This document shows positions 52,528 to 64,000 of a DNA stretch of 64,000 bases, in pieces; the stretch's first letter is position 1, and each line of letters begins with the position of its first letter. Origin of the DNA: Syngnathus acus. Lineage: Eukaryota > Chordata > Actinopteri > Syngnathiformes > Syngnathidae. The DNA lies in the NCBI RefSeq assembly GCF_901709675.1, contig NC_051092.1:16063128-16127127 (forward strand). The letters are read 5' to 3'. Made by a program: the position numbers and the translations under genes. The notes below the pieces were generated by a model that saw only the letters and a program-made list of their open reading frames with translations, ran no database searches and was not told where the DNA came from.

Positions 52528-52971
52528 TATATTTCTTTTTTCAAAACACAACAGAAACAACACGGAATAGTAAAAACAGCGACCTATGTTGATTCAGCCA
52601 AATTTGTCGGGATGTGTATAACCCTAAAACATTCTTGTAGTCGACTTTTGTAGATGCAATTTCCACCGCACTTTACTGGACGTCTCCTATTCTTATGGTG
52701 ATGACCCTCGCGTGCCGGCTCAGGCCCCCTAATGGTTGGATGGCTCGTGTTGTAGATGGCTGCCCACCTCCTTCTCCTTCCTATTTGAATCCCTCGGCCC
52801 GTGTAACGACGCTTAACTGGAAGTAGATATTTAAAATCAGTAAAACCGTTAAAAAACCAAAAATAGTTAATCGAATGATAACATAGAAAGAGAAAAAAAT
52901 TAGGAGGGAATACCTCTAACTTTGTTCGCCGACTCATTAGGGTGGTTCACGCCTTCGTATGCAGATAAAGC

Positions 52972-53975
52972 CAGAGATGGGGACTCGAGTCACTGTGACT
53001 TGGACTCGAGTCGACTCAAGTCGCTGTTTTGATGACTTGTGACTTGACAAAAATAAAAAAACTTGAGACTCGACTTGGACTTGGAAGTTAAAGACTCGGG
53101 ACTTGACTTGACTTGAGACACGATGACTTTATGTTTTCAGTTTGAATATAAAATTAATAATACATTTAAAAAAGTAATATCGATAACACGGTAGGAGCGC
53201 AAGCTGAGAATGGCGTTGTCATGATTGGATCGCTACCCTGTCAATCAATCAGTCGTGCCCTCTCTACCTACCTAACGTGTTTATTGGAGAATCCCACCCC
53301 TTTATATCAGACATGCACAAACATGTCAGCGGGAGCGGTACCGCGAGGCAAAAGACACAGCACAGTGCAAGATATGCAACAGAAACATTTCAGACAGCCA
53401 GACGACAACTTCAAACTTTGTCCGTTTGAAGTTTATTGAGCTCTGGTATCTCCAGATGTTACAGATGAAACATAAAATGTTTCTAATGCTCTTTAACGTG
53501 GTTCTTCTTTCAGATTTTTTTCAGATTATTTTTTCATATTTGCAACTCAAATGTTTCAGACACTGTCAGCAGACGTTCATTTGTTTAGATTAAGCTGTCA
53601 ATCATTGTATGAGGTAATTTCTTTTTTGTTTGATTCCATGGTGTATTTTACTGAATATCAGTAATTACAGTGCAAATCCAAATTATTGTCATATTTTTTA
53701 AACAGGTTAGACACATTGGACAATGATGGTTACTTAAAGTTACTTATATTTTGTCTTTTCACATTACTAAGATCAGATTCTGTGGGTAAAATTGCAATAA
53801 TAAGGTGACTTGACTTGAACTTGACCTATTTAAGGACTTGACTTGGACTTGACTTGACCTATTTAAGGACTTGACTTGCCCAAGAAAAAAATGACTTGGG
53901 ACTTACTTGAGACTTGAAGGTTAAGACTTGAGACTCACTTGAGACTTGCACATGTGTGACTTGGTCCCATCTCTG
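52972..53975. mobile_element. hAT-type non-autonomous element, 1.0 kb, in exon d of the arm gene
   Basis: The tips CAGAGATGGGGACTCGAGTC and its inverted end (TTGGTCCCATCTCTG) are flanked by GATAAAGC at 52964-52971 and 53976-53983. Near both ends it is filled with short ACTTGACTTGGACTTG repeats. No transposase is visible. Confidence 0.92.
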
Positions 53976-54594
53976 GATAAAGCATACGCCAATTCTGTGT
54001 CCGTGAATGCTTCTGGCTCCACCTCTATGTTCGTGACAACTTCCTCCCGGTCTGCGTGGGGCGTGAGTTGATTGGCCTCAATGGTAGAACGTGACTCAGA
54101 TGCGATTGGCTCCACCGGCTCTGATGCGGCTGGCTCCACCGGCTCTGGTATTTTAAAATGTCGTCGAGAGACGCCTGCTAGCGTCTGTGCTGTTTCGGAA
54201 TCAGCTTCTGTCGGCAGTCCGTTTTTTCTAATGTCCTCTTTAGCTGCGGCTATGAGATCTGTTACCTACATAAGATAAAACACAAACTAGTAGCATTTAT
54301 ATTAGCTATCATAGATGAACGTCTGACTCACCGTAGTCTGATTGCGTCAGATAAACTCCGCTGAAGTCATCGTTGAAGGGTGCTTTTTGTGAAAGAAAAA
54401 AACGTATTATAAACTTTAGAAAATAAGAGTAATATATTAATGTAAATAACAAACTCGTAAATCAAGTACTTACGAGGATTTTGAACATCGGCAAAAACGA
54501 TGATATCTGCAGGACAATACATAAACATTACATCATGTTTTACAAATAACCCTAGTGAATTATCATAAGCCTAATGTATTATTATTATTATTAT

Positions 54595-57500
54595 CCATCC
54601 ATCCCATCGATCCCAAGGCGTTCCCAGGCCAGCTGAGAGACATTGTCTCTCCAGCGCGTCCTGGGTCGTCCCCGGGGTCTCCTACCGGCGGGACATGCCT
54701 GGAACACCTCACAGTCTGACCCACCTCATCTGGCTCCTATCAACGTGGATCAGCATCGGCTTGACTCCAATTCCCTCACAGATGACCGAGCTTCTCACCT
54801 TATCTCTCAGGGAGAGCCCGGATACCCTGCGGAGGAAACTCATTTTGGCCGCTTGTATCCTAGATCTCGTTCTTTCGGTCACGACCCATAGCTCGTGACC
54901 ATACTAGGTGAGGGTAGGAGCATAGATCGACCGGTAAATCGAGAGCTTTGCCTTTTGCCTCTCTCTTCACCACGACAGACCGGTACAGAGTACGCATGAC
55001 TGCCGACGCTGCACCAATCCGCCTGTCGATCTCGTGCTCCAACCTGCCCTCACTCATGAACAAGACCCCAAGATACTTGAACTGCTCTACTTGGGGCAGG
55101 ATCTCGTCCCCGGTCCGGAGAGGGCATTCCACCCTTTTCCGACAGAGGACCATGGACTCGGATTTGGAGGTGCTGACCCTCATTCCGACCGCTTGACACT
55201 CGGCTGCGAACCGCTCGAGTGAAAGCTGGAGATCACGGCTTGAAGAAGCCAATAGCACCACGTCATCTGCAAAAAGCAGAGACGCGATGCTGAGGTCCCC
55301 AAACCGGCCACCCTCATCGCCTTGACTACGCCTAGAAATTCTGTCCATAAAAATTATGGACAGAATCGGTGACAAAGGGCAGCCTTGGCGGAGTCCAACC
55401 CTCACTGGGAACGAATCTTACTGCCGGAAATGCGGACCAAACTCTGGCATCGGTGATACAGGGACCGAACCGCCCTTATCAGTTGGCTCGGCACCCCGTA
55501 CTCCCGAAGCACCCTCCCCAGAACCTCCCGAGGGACACGGTCAAACGCCTTCTCCAAGTCCACAAAAACACATGTGGACTGGTTGGGCGAACTCCCATGT
55601 ACCCTCGAGGATCCTGCCGAGGGTGTAGAGCCGGTCCATGGTTCCACGGCCAGGACGAAAGCCACACTGCTCCTCCTGAATCCGAGGTTCGACCTCCCGA
55701 CGGACCCTCCTCTCCAGCACCCCTGAATAGACCTTACCAGGGAGGCTGAGAACTGTGATTCCCCTGAAATTGAAACACACACTCCGGTCCCCCTTCTTAA
55801 AGAGGGGAACCACCACCCCAGTCTGCCAATCCAGAGGCAACGTCCCCGATGTCCATGCAATATTGTAGAGGCGTGTCAGCCATGACAGCCCCACAACATC
55901 CAGAGCCTTTAAGAACTCCGGGCGGATCTCATCCACCCCTGGGGTCTTGCCACCGAGGAGTTTTTTAACTACCTCAGTGACTTTGACCCCAGAGATTGGA
56001 AAGTCCGCCTCAGAGTCTCCGGGCCCTGCTTCCACAATGGAAGGCGTGTAGGTGGAATTGAGAAGGTCTTTGAAGTATTCTCCCCACCGACTCACAACGT
56101 CCAGAGTTGAGGTCAGCAGGACGCGATCTCCTCTGTAAACAATGTTGACGGTGCACTGCGTCCCCCTCCTGAGACGCCGGATGGTGGACCAGAATTTCCT
56201 CGAAGCCGTCCGGAAGTCATTCTCCATGGCCTCGCCAAACTCCTCGCACGCCCGGGTTTTTGCATCAGCAACCGCCGAAGCTGCGTTCCGCTTGGCCATC
56301 CGGTACCTGTCAGCTGCCTCCGGACTCCCACAGGCCAAAACGGGCCGATAGGACTCCTTCTTCAGCTTGACGGTATCCCTTACCGCCGGTGTCCACCAGC
56401 GGGTTCGGGGATTGTCGCCACAACAGGGAACAACGACCTTACGGCCACAGCTCCGGTCGGCTGCCTCAACAATGGAGGCGCGGAACATGGTCCACTCGGA
56501 CTCAATGTCCCCCGCCTCACCCGGGACGTGTGAAAAGCTCTGCCGGAGGTGGGAGTTGAAGTTCTTCCTGACAGGGGATTCTGCCAGACGTTCCCAGCAG
56601 ACCCTCACAGAGCGTTTGGGTCTGCCAGGTTGGACCGGCATTTTCCCCTACCATCGGATCCAACCCACCACCAGGTGGTGATCAGTTGACAGCTCCGCCC
56701 CTCTTTTCACCCGAGTGTCCAAAACATGCGGCCACAAATCCGATGACACGACTACAAAGTCGATCATCGAACTGCGGCCTAGGGTGTCCTGGTGCTAAGT
56801 GCACACATGGACACCCTTATGTTTGAACATGGTGTTCATTATAGAAAACCCGTGTCGAGCACAGAAGTCTAAAAATAGAACACCGCTCGGGTTCAGATCT
56901 GGGGGGCCATTCCTCCCAATCACGCCCTTCCAGGTCTCACTGTCATTGTCCATGTGAGCATTGAAGTCACCCAGTAGAACAATGGAATCCCCAGAAGGAG
57001 CGCTCTCCAGCACTTCCTCCAGGGACTCCAAGAAGGGTCGGTACTCTGAGCTGCTGTTTGGTGCATAGACACAAACAACAGTCAGGACCCGTCCCCCCAG
57101 CCGAAGGCGGAGGTAGGCTACCCTCTCGTTCAGCGGGGTGGACCCCAATGTGCAGGCGCACAGCTGGAGGGCAATAAGTATAACCACACCGGCTCGACGC
57201 CTCTCATCGTGGGCAACTTCAGAGTGGAAGAGAGTCCAGCCCCTCTCGAGAGGGCTTGTACCGGAACGCAAACTGTGTGTGGAGGCAAACCCGACTATAT
57301 CTAGTCTGAACTTTTCTGCCTCGCACACCAGCTCGGGCTCCTTTCCAGCCAGAGAGGTGACATTCCATGTCCCAAGAATCAGCTTCTGCAGCCGGGGATC
57401 GGATCGCCAAGGTCCCCGCCTTTGGCCGCCGCCCAGCTCGCTTTGCTCCCGACCCCTCCCACAGGTGGTGAGCCCATGGGAAGGGAGACCCACGTTTTCT

Positions 57501-57804
57501 TTTCGGGCTGTGCCCGGCCGGGCCCCATGGGCGAAGGCCCGGCCACCAGGCGCTTGCCTTCGAGCCCCACCTCCAGGCCTGGCTCCAGAGGGGGGCCCCA
57601 GTGACCCGCGTCCGGGCGAGGGAAACTAGGTCCATATATTTTTATCATCATAAGGGGTCTTCTGAGCCATTCTTTGTCTGGCCCCTCACCTAGGACCCTT
57701 TTGCCATGGGTGACCCTACCAGGGGTATGAAGCCCCAGACAACATGGCTCCTAGGATCATATGGGCACGCAAACCCCTCAACCACGATAAGGTGACGACT
57801 CACG
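54595..57804 (-). mobile_element. Rex3 LINE copy 3, near full length
   Basis: The minus strand begins TCGTCACCTTATCGTGGTTG before GGGTTTGCGTGCCC and ends GGATGGATGG at 54595, inside an ATT-rich stretch in intron a of the arm gene. The tail is short. It matches copies 1 and 2 throughout. Confidence 0.92.
54700..57500 (-). pseudogene. Rex3 copy 3 endonuclease/reverse transcriptase, frameshifted
   Basis: The endonuclease frame 57493-56795 has [31 protein letters not shown] and [16 protein letters not shown]. It ends at the same Trp codon mutated to a stop as in copy 1 (HVCT-). The frame 56641-55541 covers [65 protein letters not shown] and GFRPGRGTMDRLYTLGRILE, then shifts at the FVDLEKAFDRVPREV block. 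Frame 55405-54860 holds LRQGCPLSPILSIIFMDR, FADDVVLLASSSRDLQLSL and EFKYLGV-like (here EQFKYLGVLFMSEGRLEHE) residues. Several frameshifts make it inactive. Confidence 0.9.
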
Positions 57805-57829
57805 AATAATAATAGTAATTATTATTATT

Positions 57830-58943
<1,114 letters not shown>

Positions 58944-59197
58944 AGAACTGAGTTCGTTTTCTAGAACTTCCTCAGGAGCTCTTGTGACACAGTGCTTTAT
59001 TTCCCAAATTAGTCATACATTAAATAAACATTTAAATAAATAGCAATTGTCTTAACTTATTCTAGTTGGATCCTCCGGTAGTACCTATCAAACACAACCC
59101 AGAAGCAATGTATTTCCTCATAACATATGACTCTCTCAAGTAGTGTTTGTTTGATATACCCCCTCTTTGCATGTTTTCTCTGATCGGGTCTGTCCAG

Positions 59198-59410
59198 TTG
59201 GAAGCATGGTTTTCGAAACAGAGCGTCTGGTGGAGTCAAGAAGGCTCCTGGAAGCCCACGCCTACCTGATGAATCTGGAACAATGGCAGGATGACATCCT
59301 CTGGCAGCTTAATGGGGCTGCTGGGATGCAAGGAAGTGAGCTCAGCACTGATGACCAGGAGCTGGTGTCCAAATACTTCTCAGGTGTTAGGAAACTGGGG
59401 GAGTCTCTGG
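59198..59410 (+). CDS. exoc3l1 exon 4
   Basis: The acceptor is TCTGTCCAG before 59198. The first two bases complete the codon left open by exon 3 (phase 1). It reads VGSMVFETERLVESRRLLEA, HAYLMNLEQWQDDILWQL and LSTDDQELVSKYFSGVRKLG, ending ESLG at a GG|gtgagc donor in phase 1. The LLEAH-x-LMNLEQWQDDI pattern matches the L-EA-SL-ELEQL region of EXOC3L1 and the LLQAHRKLMDLE region of Sec6, so the order of exons 2-4 agrees with the protein. The next exon lies beyond the window. Confidence 0.85.
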
Positions 59411-59984
59411 GTGAGCCAACAACAAACATACTCTACATAAGCAGAAGCCACAGGTTGTTTCTTTATTTATTTTTTTGTTGCTTTGTTTTTGTCGAGTGAA
59501 TTTGCAAAGATTGCGATTTTTTATTTTTTATTTGTTTTATTGCCATCCAAAAGCGCAAAAATTTCAGTTTCTACTCCGGCCATTCTCCAGGGCTAGTGAA
59601 TTTGAACTCCTCCGGTGGACTAAACCTCAACATCGTAATCGCGTTCTTCTGGTCGCACCACTTCTGACACTATGTAATGTTTTGTCAACATCAAAAGAAA
59701 TCAAAATGTAGGTTCTCAAGAACACATCTTTTATACATCCAACCCACAACGTCTTCCTATGTCTCCAATCCCGCTATGTCTAATCTCGTCTGAAAACTGC
59801 GCCTTAACATACATCAGTGTTAACAGTGTTCACTTCAGGGACCATAGAATTTCCATACATTACAGTATGATTTTAGCATGTATTGTTTTTATTGTATCTA
59901 TTGTATTTATTATTTATTCTTGGTTCACTCTATAATACATGAAAATACACTTACTTTGATGTGTTGTGACAGATCATCTTACCT
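59411..59984. other. Intron 4, no gene
   Basis: T-rich then mixed sequence. No supported feature. Confidence 0.5.
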
Positions 59985-59989
59985 CGCAT

Positions 59990-60385
59990 GTCTTCGGAAT
60001 TCGGAACCAAAATATCTTGAAGTCACACAGTCATTCTAAAAACCGAATCTGTATGTCCATCTGATTTTTCTTTGAACGCTTATCGAGACGTTCATCGAAC
60101 ATGAGGACGACTTTGTTGACACACGCAACTAGCTTCTTCCTGAAGTATGGCGCTAAACCAAACTTGATTACGTAGCAGTTCTTATCCTTGCCGCACGCAA
60201 AGGTTTTTGCTATTTCTGACTCCTTTAACATATTGATATCGAGGAAGCGCTCTCCTATGCCCTCATTGGAGGTGTATGAATAGTGTTTGGTCACTGTGAG
60301 TCTTTGAATATAGCGTCCTCCAACCAGATATCGAAAAACTTACATTTCCCCTTGACTTCGTTTTGCCGCCATTACCAGTGAATAT
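59990..60385 (-). pseudogene. hAT-like transposase N-terminal fragment
   Basis: The minus-strand frame 60294-60031 reads NMLKESEIAKTFACGKDKNC, YVIKFGLAPYFRKKLVACVN and LMFDERLDKRSKKNQMDIQI. The pattern I-A-F-CG-K then Y-GLAPYF then LMFDE and QMDIQIRF matches the region leading to the first catalytic Asp of a group of animal hAT transposases (D-E in LMFDE). Upstream in another frame is GKCKFFDIWLEDAIFKDSQ, a typical start for such proteins. The rest of the transposase is absent. No terminal repeats were found. Confidence 0.55.
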
Positions 60386-61438
60386 TATGTAGGCGCAAAT
60401 TATTTTGTTGTTTTCACCGCGAACACTCACTGTTAGACATCATAGACCTTTTTTTTTTAACGGTTATTGGCGGCCACAGCATTGCATTAACACTGCACAC
60501 TACAACATACGTCCCAGGTCCTACAAGAACATATAATTTATATAATAAATGAAATTACGTGATTTCTAGGGAACAGGCCAGCACTTAATACCAATGAGAA
60601 AAAGTCATAAAGGAGGATCACGGTTTGAAAATGTCAGATGGCATCTACTTTTTAATATTTTTTAATGGCCTTATTTTTCACTACCGTTTTGGCCCGAATA
60701 TAAGACGATGTTTTTTGCATTGAAATAAGACTGAAAAAGTGGGGGTCGTCTTATATTCGGGGTCTAGACATTATACCGATTTTCACTTGTGCGCAGCTGT
60801 AAATTAAAGGTTGCTGGTATAGACTATGTTGCTGTGATCGTGCGCGCCTTTGACACAAAGTGAGTATATACATTTCATTGTTACTACTGTCCACTGTTGT
60901 GCCGTTTGTTCATCGTGGTTTGCTTCGTGTGCGTGCCGTTTGATTGACAGCTCCGGCGCGCTCCTTTAAGTTTGCCTCGCATCATACGAGGAGCCGTTAC
61001 ACAGCGGCACGGCGACTAACGATTGCCAGCAAATGTATTTTGTTGTCTCGATCGATGACTTATGTTTGGTGTGTTGCCGAGAGTATTTCATTTATGTTTT
61101 TTTTTTTTTTTTTTTTTTTTTCAATAATTCAGTAAAGCAATCAAAACTGAACCACGTCTTCCCTCCTGTGTTCTGACCGACACCCGGGGGCGAAAAGAGC
61201 ATAACCATCCAAGCCAACCCCCTATACAGTCCTCAGGCTACCCAACAATAGCGGTAGCAGTCTGCATTATTTTTTTGCAATGTTTTGCCTTATTCAGATT
61301 TGTTTCAAGACTAGTTAGACTTCACTTTTAATGGTTAATGCAGTTATTGCAATTTTGTTGTTTTGTCACAGTAGATTGGTTTATTTACATTTCAAAAACC
61401 AGAAGCCATTCATTTACAAATGTGATTGCACTTTAGTT
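60386..61438. other. Intron 4, MITE scrap and poly-T tract
   Basis: At 60684-60766 TACCGTTTTGGCCCGAATAT and TCGTCTTATATTCGGGG form a short imperfect inverted pair, a scrap of a third TACCGT-tipped family. A run of about 24 T lies at 61097-61121. No gene. Confidence 0.5.
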
Positions 61439-61660
61439 TACCGTATTTTTCGGACTAAAAGACGCTCCGGAATATAGGTCGCATTAGCCATAAAATGCAC
61501 AATAACGTGAAAAAAACATATATAAGTCGCACCAGAGTACAAGTCGCATTTTGGGGGAAATTTATTTGACAAAATCCAACACCAAGAACAGACATGAACG
61601 AGCAACAACAGGCTAAACGCTTGCACTTCAAAATATTCCACAGGCCCATATAACGATATA

Positions 61661-62575
61661 TACCGTTTTTTCCATGTATAATGCGCAAAATTTAACTAAT
61701 TTATTGTCCTAAAATCTGGGGTGCGCATTATACATGGTTACAATTATTTTATTTATTTATTTTTTTTTTTGAAGAAAATCATGGTACAACAATTTTTGAA
61801 GAAAATCTTGTCACGGATGGTTCTTTACAACGTCACTTTCCTCTCTTTTCATTTTAACCTAACTGATCGCGGTGGTGCCTTTCTGGGCAGTCGGAGAAAT
61901 CAACGCCAACAAAAAAAATACATCCAGCCTAGTTAAGAAATCACCAGAAAGATCACCATGACAATTGTGAATAATAAATAAATAATTATTATATTATTTA
62001 TATATATTATTATTATAATAATAAATAATTGTGATAAATAACTGGAACATCACTCAAATATTGATGATCCCGTTGAGAGTCTCACATATTTCTTCGCTAT
62101 CGAGTTTGCTACTGCATGCGCAGTGATACTGACCGGCAGAATAACATCCGGTTGTTCCCAAAGATGATCTTTTTTCTAAAATAATTTTACGTTTACGGAC
62201 TTAAGTAACCCGGTCGGGTCATACCAAAGACTATAAAAATGGGACCCATTGCTTCCCTGCTTGGCACTCAGCATTAAGGGTTGGAATTGGGGGGTTAGAT
62301 CACCAAATGATTCCCGAGCGCGGCGCCGCTGCTGCTCACTGCTCCCCTCTCCCCCAGGGGATGGATCAAAATCACACGGGGATGGGTCAAATGCAGAGGA
62401 CAAATTTCACCACACCCAGATGCGTGTGTGACGATCATTGGGACTTTAAAAAAAAAAAAATGTCAAAATTTGGGTGCGTATTATACATGGGTACAGGCTT
62501 TTTTCCAGCATCGACATGCCATTTTTTAGGGTGCGTATTATACATGGGGCGCATTATGCATGGAAAAAAACGGTA
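61661..62575. mobile_element. Nested TACCGTTTTTTCCATG-tipped element, 0.9 kb
   Basis: TACCGTTTTTTCCATGTATA at 61661 pairs with TATGCATGGAAAAAAACGGTA ending at 62575. Both ends carry GTGCGCATTATACATGG-type subrepeats. It lies inside the larger element and holds a SINE-like insert. Confidence 0.75.
62205..62461 (+). mobile_element. SINE-like repeat
   Basis: It runs from TAACCCGGTCGGGTC through CTTGGCACTCAGCATTAAGG and GCCGCTGCTGCTCACTGCTC to GTGACGATCATTGGGACTTT followed by poly-A. This is a very common teleost interspersed repeat. I assign it to the SINEs from its size and A-tail only. Confidence 0.55.
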
Positions 62576-62914
62576 AATTATATATGAAATAACTATTATA
62601 GAAGCAATAATATCAAACCATCTGTGTCACTCCAAATCATTAAATCAAATTCCTCGTCCTTTGTCAACAACGCCACCCATGCACCCTGACGTCAGCCTCG
62701 TCGTTATTCTACAGATCTAGTATATAACTATATTGTAGCGTTAACAAAGTACAAGGAAAGACGTGGGTTTGGTAAACGTCTCTTTATTTAACAAAACAAG
62801 AGTTCAACGAGCCAACAATTACTGAACTGTAACGTCAAAAATGTATACAAGTTGCTACACGAAATAAAATATATCAAATAACTATAACATAAATAATTCA
62901 CCGCCACACGGCCC

Positions 62915-63390
62915 CAAGCACCGGCGTGGACTTCCAGGCGTGTGGCAGCGTCGACTTCCATCCCCGGAGGTGGCAGTTCCAGCCACGGTGGTGGAAGAGA
63001 GCTCCATAGAATAGGACCGGGCGTGCGTAAAAGCCATGTCCGAGCCCCATCCACCGTCCCCGGACAGCCACCCGGCCGAGTGCCGGCCCCCAACTTCCAT
63101 CCACCGAGGTGAAAGAGAGCTCCGCAGAGTAGGACCGGGCGTGCGTAAAAGCCATGTCCGAGCCCTATCCACCGTCCACGGACAGCCACCCGGCCGAGCG
63201 CCGGCCCCCGACTTCCAGCCACGGAGGTGGAAGAGAGCGCCATAGAATAGGACCGGGCATGCATAAAAGCCATGTCCGAGCCCCATCCACCGTCTCCGGA
63301 CAGCCACCCGGCCGAGCGCCAATCCCCGACTTCCATCCACGGAGGTGAAAGAGAGCGCCGTAGAGTAGGACCGGGCGTGCGTAAAAGCCA
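62915..63390. repeat. 118-bp tandem repeat, about four copies
   Basis: GACCGGGCGTGCGTAAAAGC or a close variant begins at 63015, 63133, 63251 and 63369, exactly 118 bases apart. Each unit contains GTCCGAGCCC, CACCGTC, GGACAGCCACCCGGCCGAG and a CTTCCA-CCAC segment. A partial more diverged unit precedes it. The open frames across it are by-products. Confidence 0.92.
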
Positions 63391-63763
63391 TAATAGTTTT
63401 TCAAACCTTCTGTGTCACTCCAAATCATTAAATCCTTCAAACTCTTTGTCCTCCGTGTCACTTACAAACAAAGCCGCTCATGATGCCGGTAGTACGTGGG
63501 GCCCTTCGTCATCTTCGTCATCCCGTGATCGAATCCTTTGTCCTTTATGTAAACAACCGCTGCGCCACTGACGTCACTTGCAGTTCAAAATACAGTAATC
63601 CCTTGCTACATCGTGGTTCGTTCATCGCGGTTTCACTTTTTTTTTTTTTTTTAAATTTTGAAAATTTGTGAAAAAAATCACATATAAGTCGCTCCTCAGT
63701 ATAAGTCGCCCCCCCATCCAAACTATGAAAAAAAACGCGACTTATAGCCTGAAAAATACGGTA

Positions 63764-64000
63764 GTAAAGTTGCAGATATTTGAAATGTTATTTTTGATTA
63801 CGTAAAATTGAATTTAAGAGAAACAAAATTCAGTCAGTTAAATATGAAAAAGGAATTGCCATAGTGCCCCACTCAACAAGGAACTACTTTCCATGTCCAA
63901 CTTTGAACAAGAGTCAAGATTTGTGTGTTCAAGACTGGAAATACGAGATTTTTTTTCTGTTAATATTTTCCTTTTTTTGTGTCCTGGAGGGAAAGTAACG
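63764..64000. other. No gene recognised
   Basis: AT-rich intronic-looking sequence to the window end. Confidence 0.5.

Larger units (their letters stand above)
61439..63763. mobile_element. TACCGTATTTTTCGG-tipped DNA element, 2.3 kb, non-coding
   Basis: The left tip TACCGTATTTTTCGGACTAA at 61439 pairs with GCGACTTATAGCCTGAAAAA-TACGGTA at 63737-63763. Internal ATATAAGTCGC motifs lie near both ends (61520, 63683). Inside are a second nested element (61661-62575) and a 118-bp tandem repeat (62915-63390). A CTGTGTCACTCCAAATCATT segment occurs on both sides of the tandem repeat (62620 and 63408), suggesting an internal duplication. No transposase. Confidence 0.75.

Noticed and set aside
62788-63571. 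Open frames of up to 182 codons on both strands
   Set aside because: They follow the 118-bp tandem repeat, shifting frame with each unit (118 is not a multiple of three).

Overview
The window looks like nuclear DNA of a teleost fish, probably a percomorph. It carries Rex1, Rex3 and L2-type LINEs, BEL/Pao, Ty3/gypsy and Ty1/copia remnants, many hAT-type miniature elements and split vertebrate exons. There is no bacterial gene layout, no rRNA or tRNA gene and no CRISPR array.

The only host gene I recognise is on the + strand: an exocyst component 3-like gene (exoc3l1). Coding exons lie at 40785-40963, 41075-41294 and 59198-59410, with matching splice phases. A possible first coding exon at 6343-6376 ends in the right phase. 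If that exon is correct, nearly the whole window is intronic: intron 1 is about 34 kb and intron 3 about 18 kb, and both are filled by nested transposons.

Layout. 1-7.5 kb: sparse, with a decayed Rex1, a copia gag scrap and a 320-bp MITE. 7.5-23.9 kb: one inverted-repeat (foldback) element whose arms are built from TAGACGTCTA modules. It has been split by a solo LTR with a perfect 5-bp duplication, an L2/other-LINE chimera with a nested hAT MITE, a Rex1-like LINE split by a BEL/Pao element (5-bp duplication TGTAT, itself holding a LINE), a second solo LTR, a Rex1, and an internally deleted LINE with a 7-bp duplication. 24.1-35.1 kb: two oppositely oriented copies of an LTR-headed, minisatellite-filled element flank a Rex3 that sits inside a MITE and contains a LINE with an uninterrupted 981-codon ORF. 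35.6-40.2 kb: a second Rex3 (8-bp duplication), a copia pol scrap and two MITEs. 42-45.6 kb: a decayed Rex3 and a decayed gypsy element. 45.65-58.8 kb: a second foldback element with arms of about 2 kb. Each arm carries a copy of the same five-exon gene of unknown function, and the loop carries a convergent second gene. This is the best candidate for something undescribed. 59-64 kb: exon 4, a hAT transposase scrap and a stack of MITE families sharing TACCGT tips, one with a 118-bp tandem repeat.

All calls come from reading the sequence. Family names rest on recognised protein motifs and were not checked by database search. Boundaries supported by target-site duplications are the most reliable.
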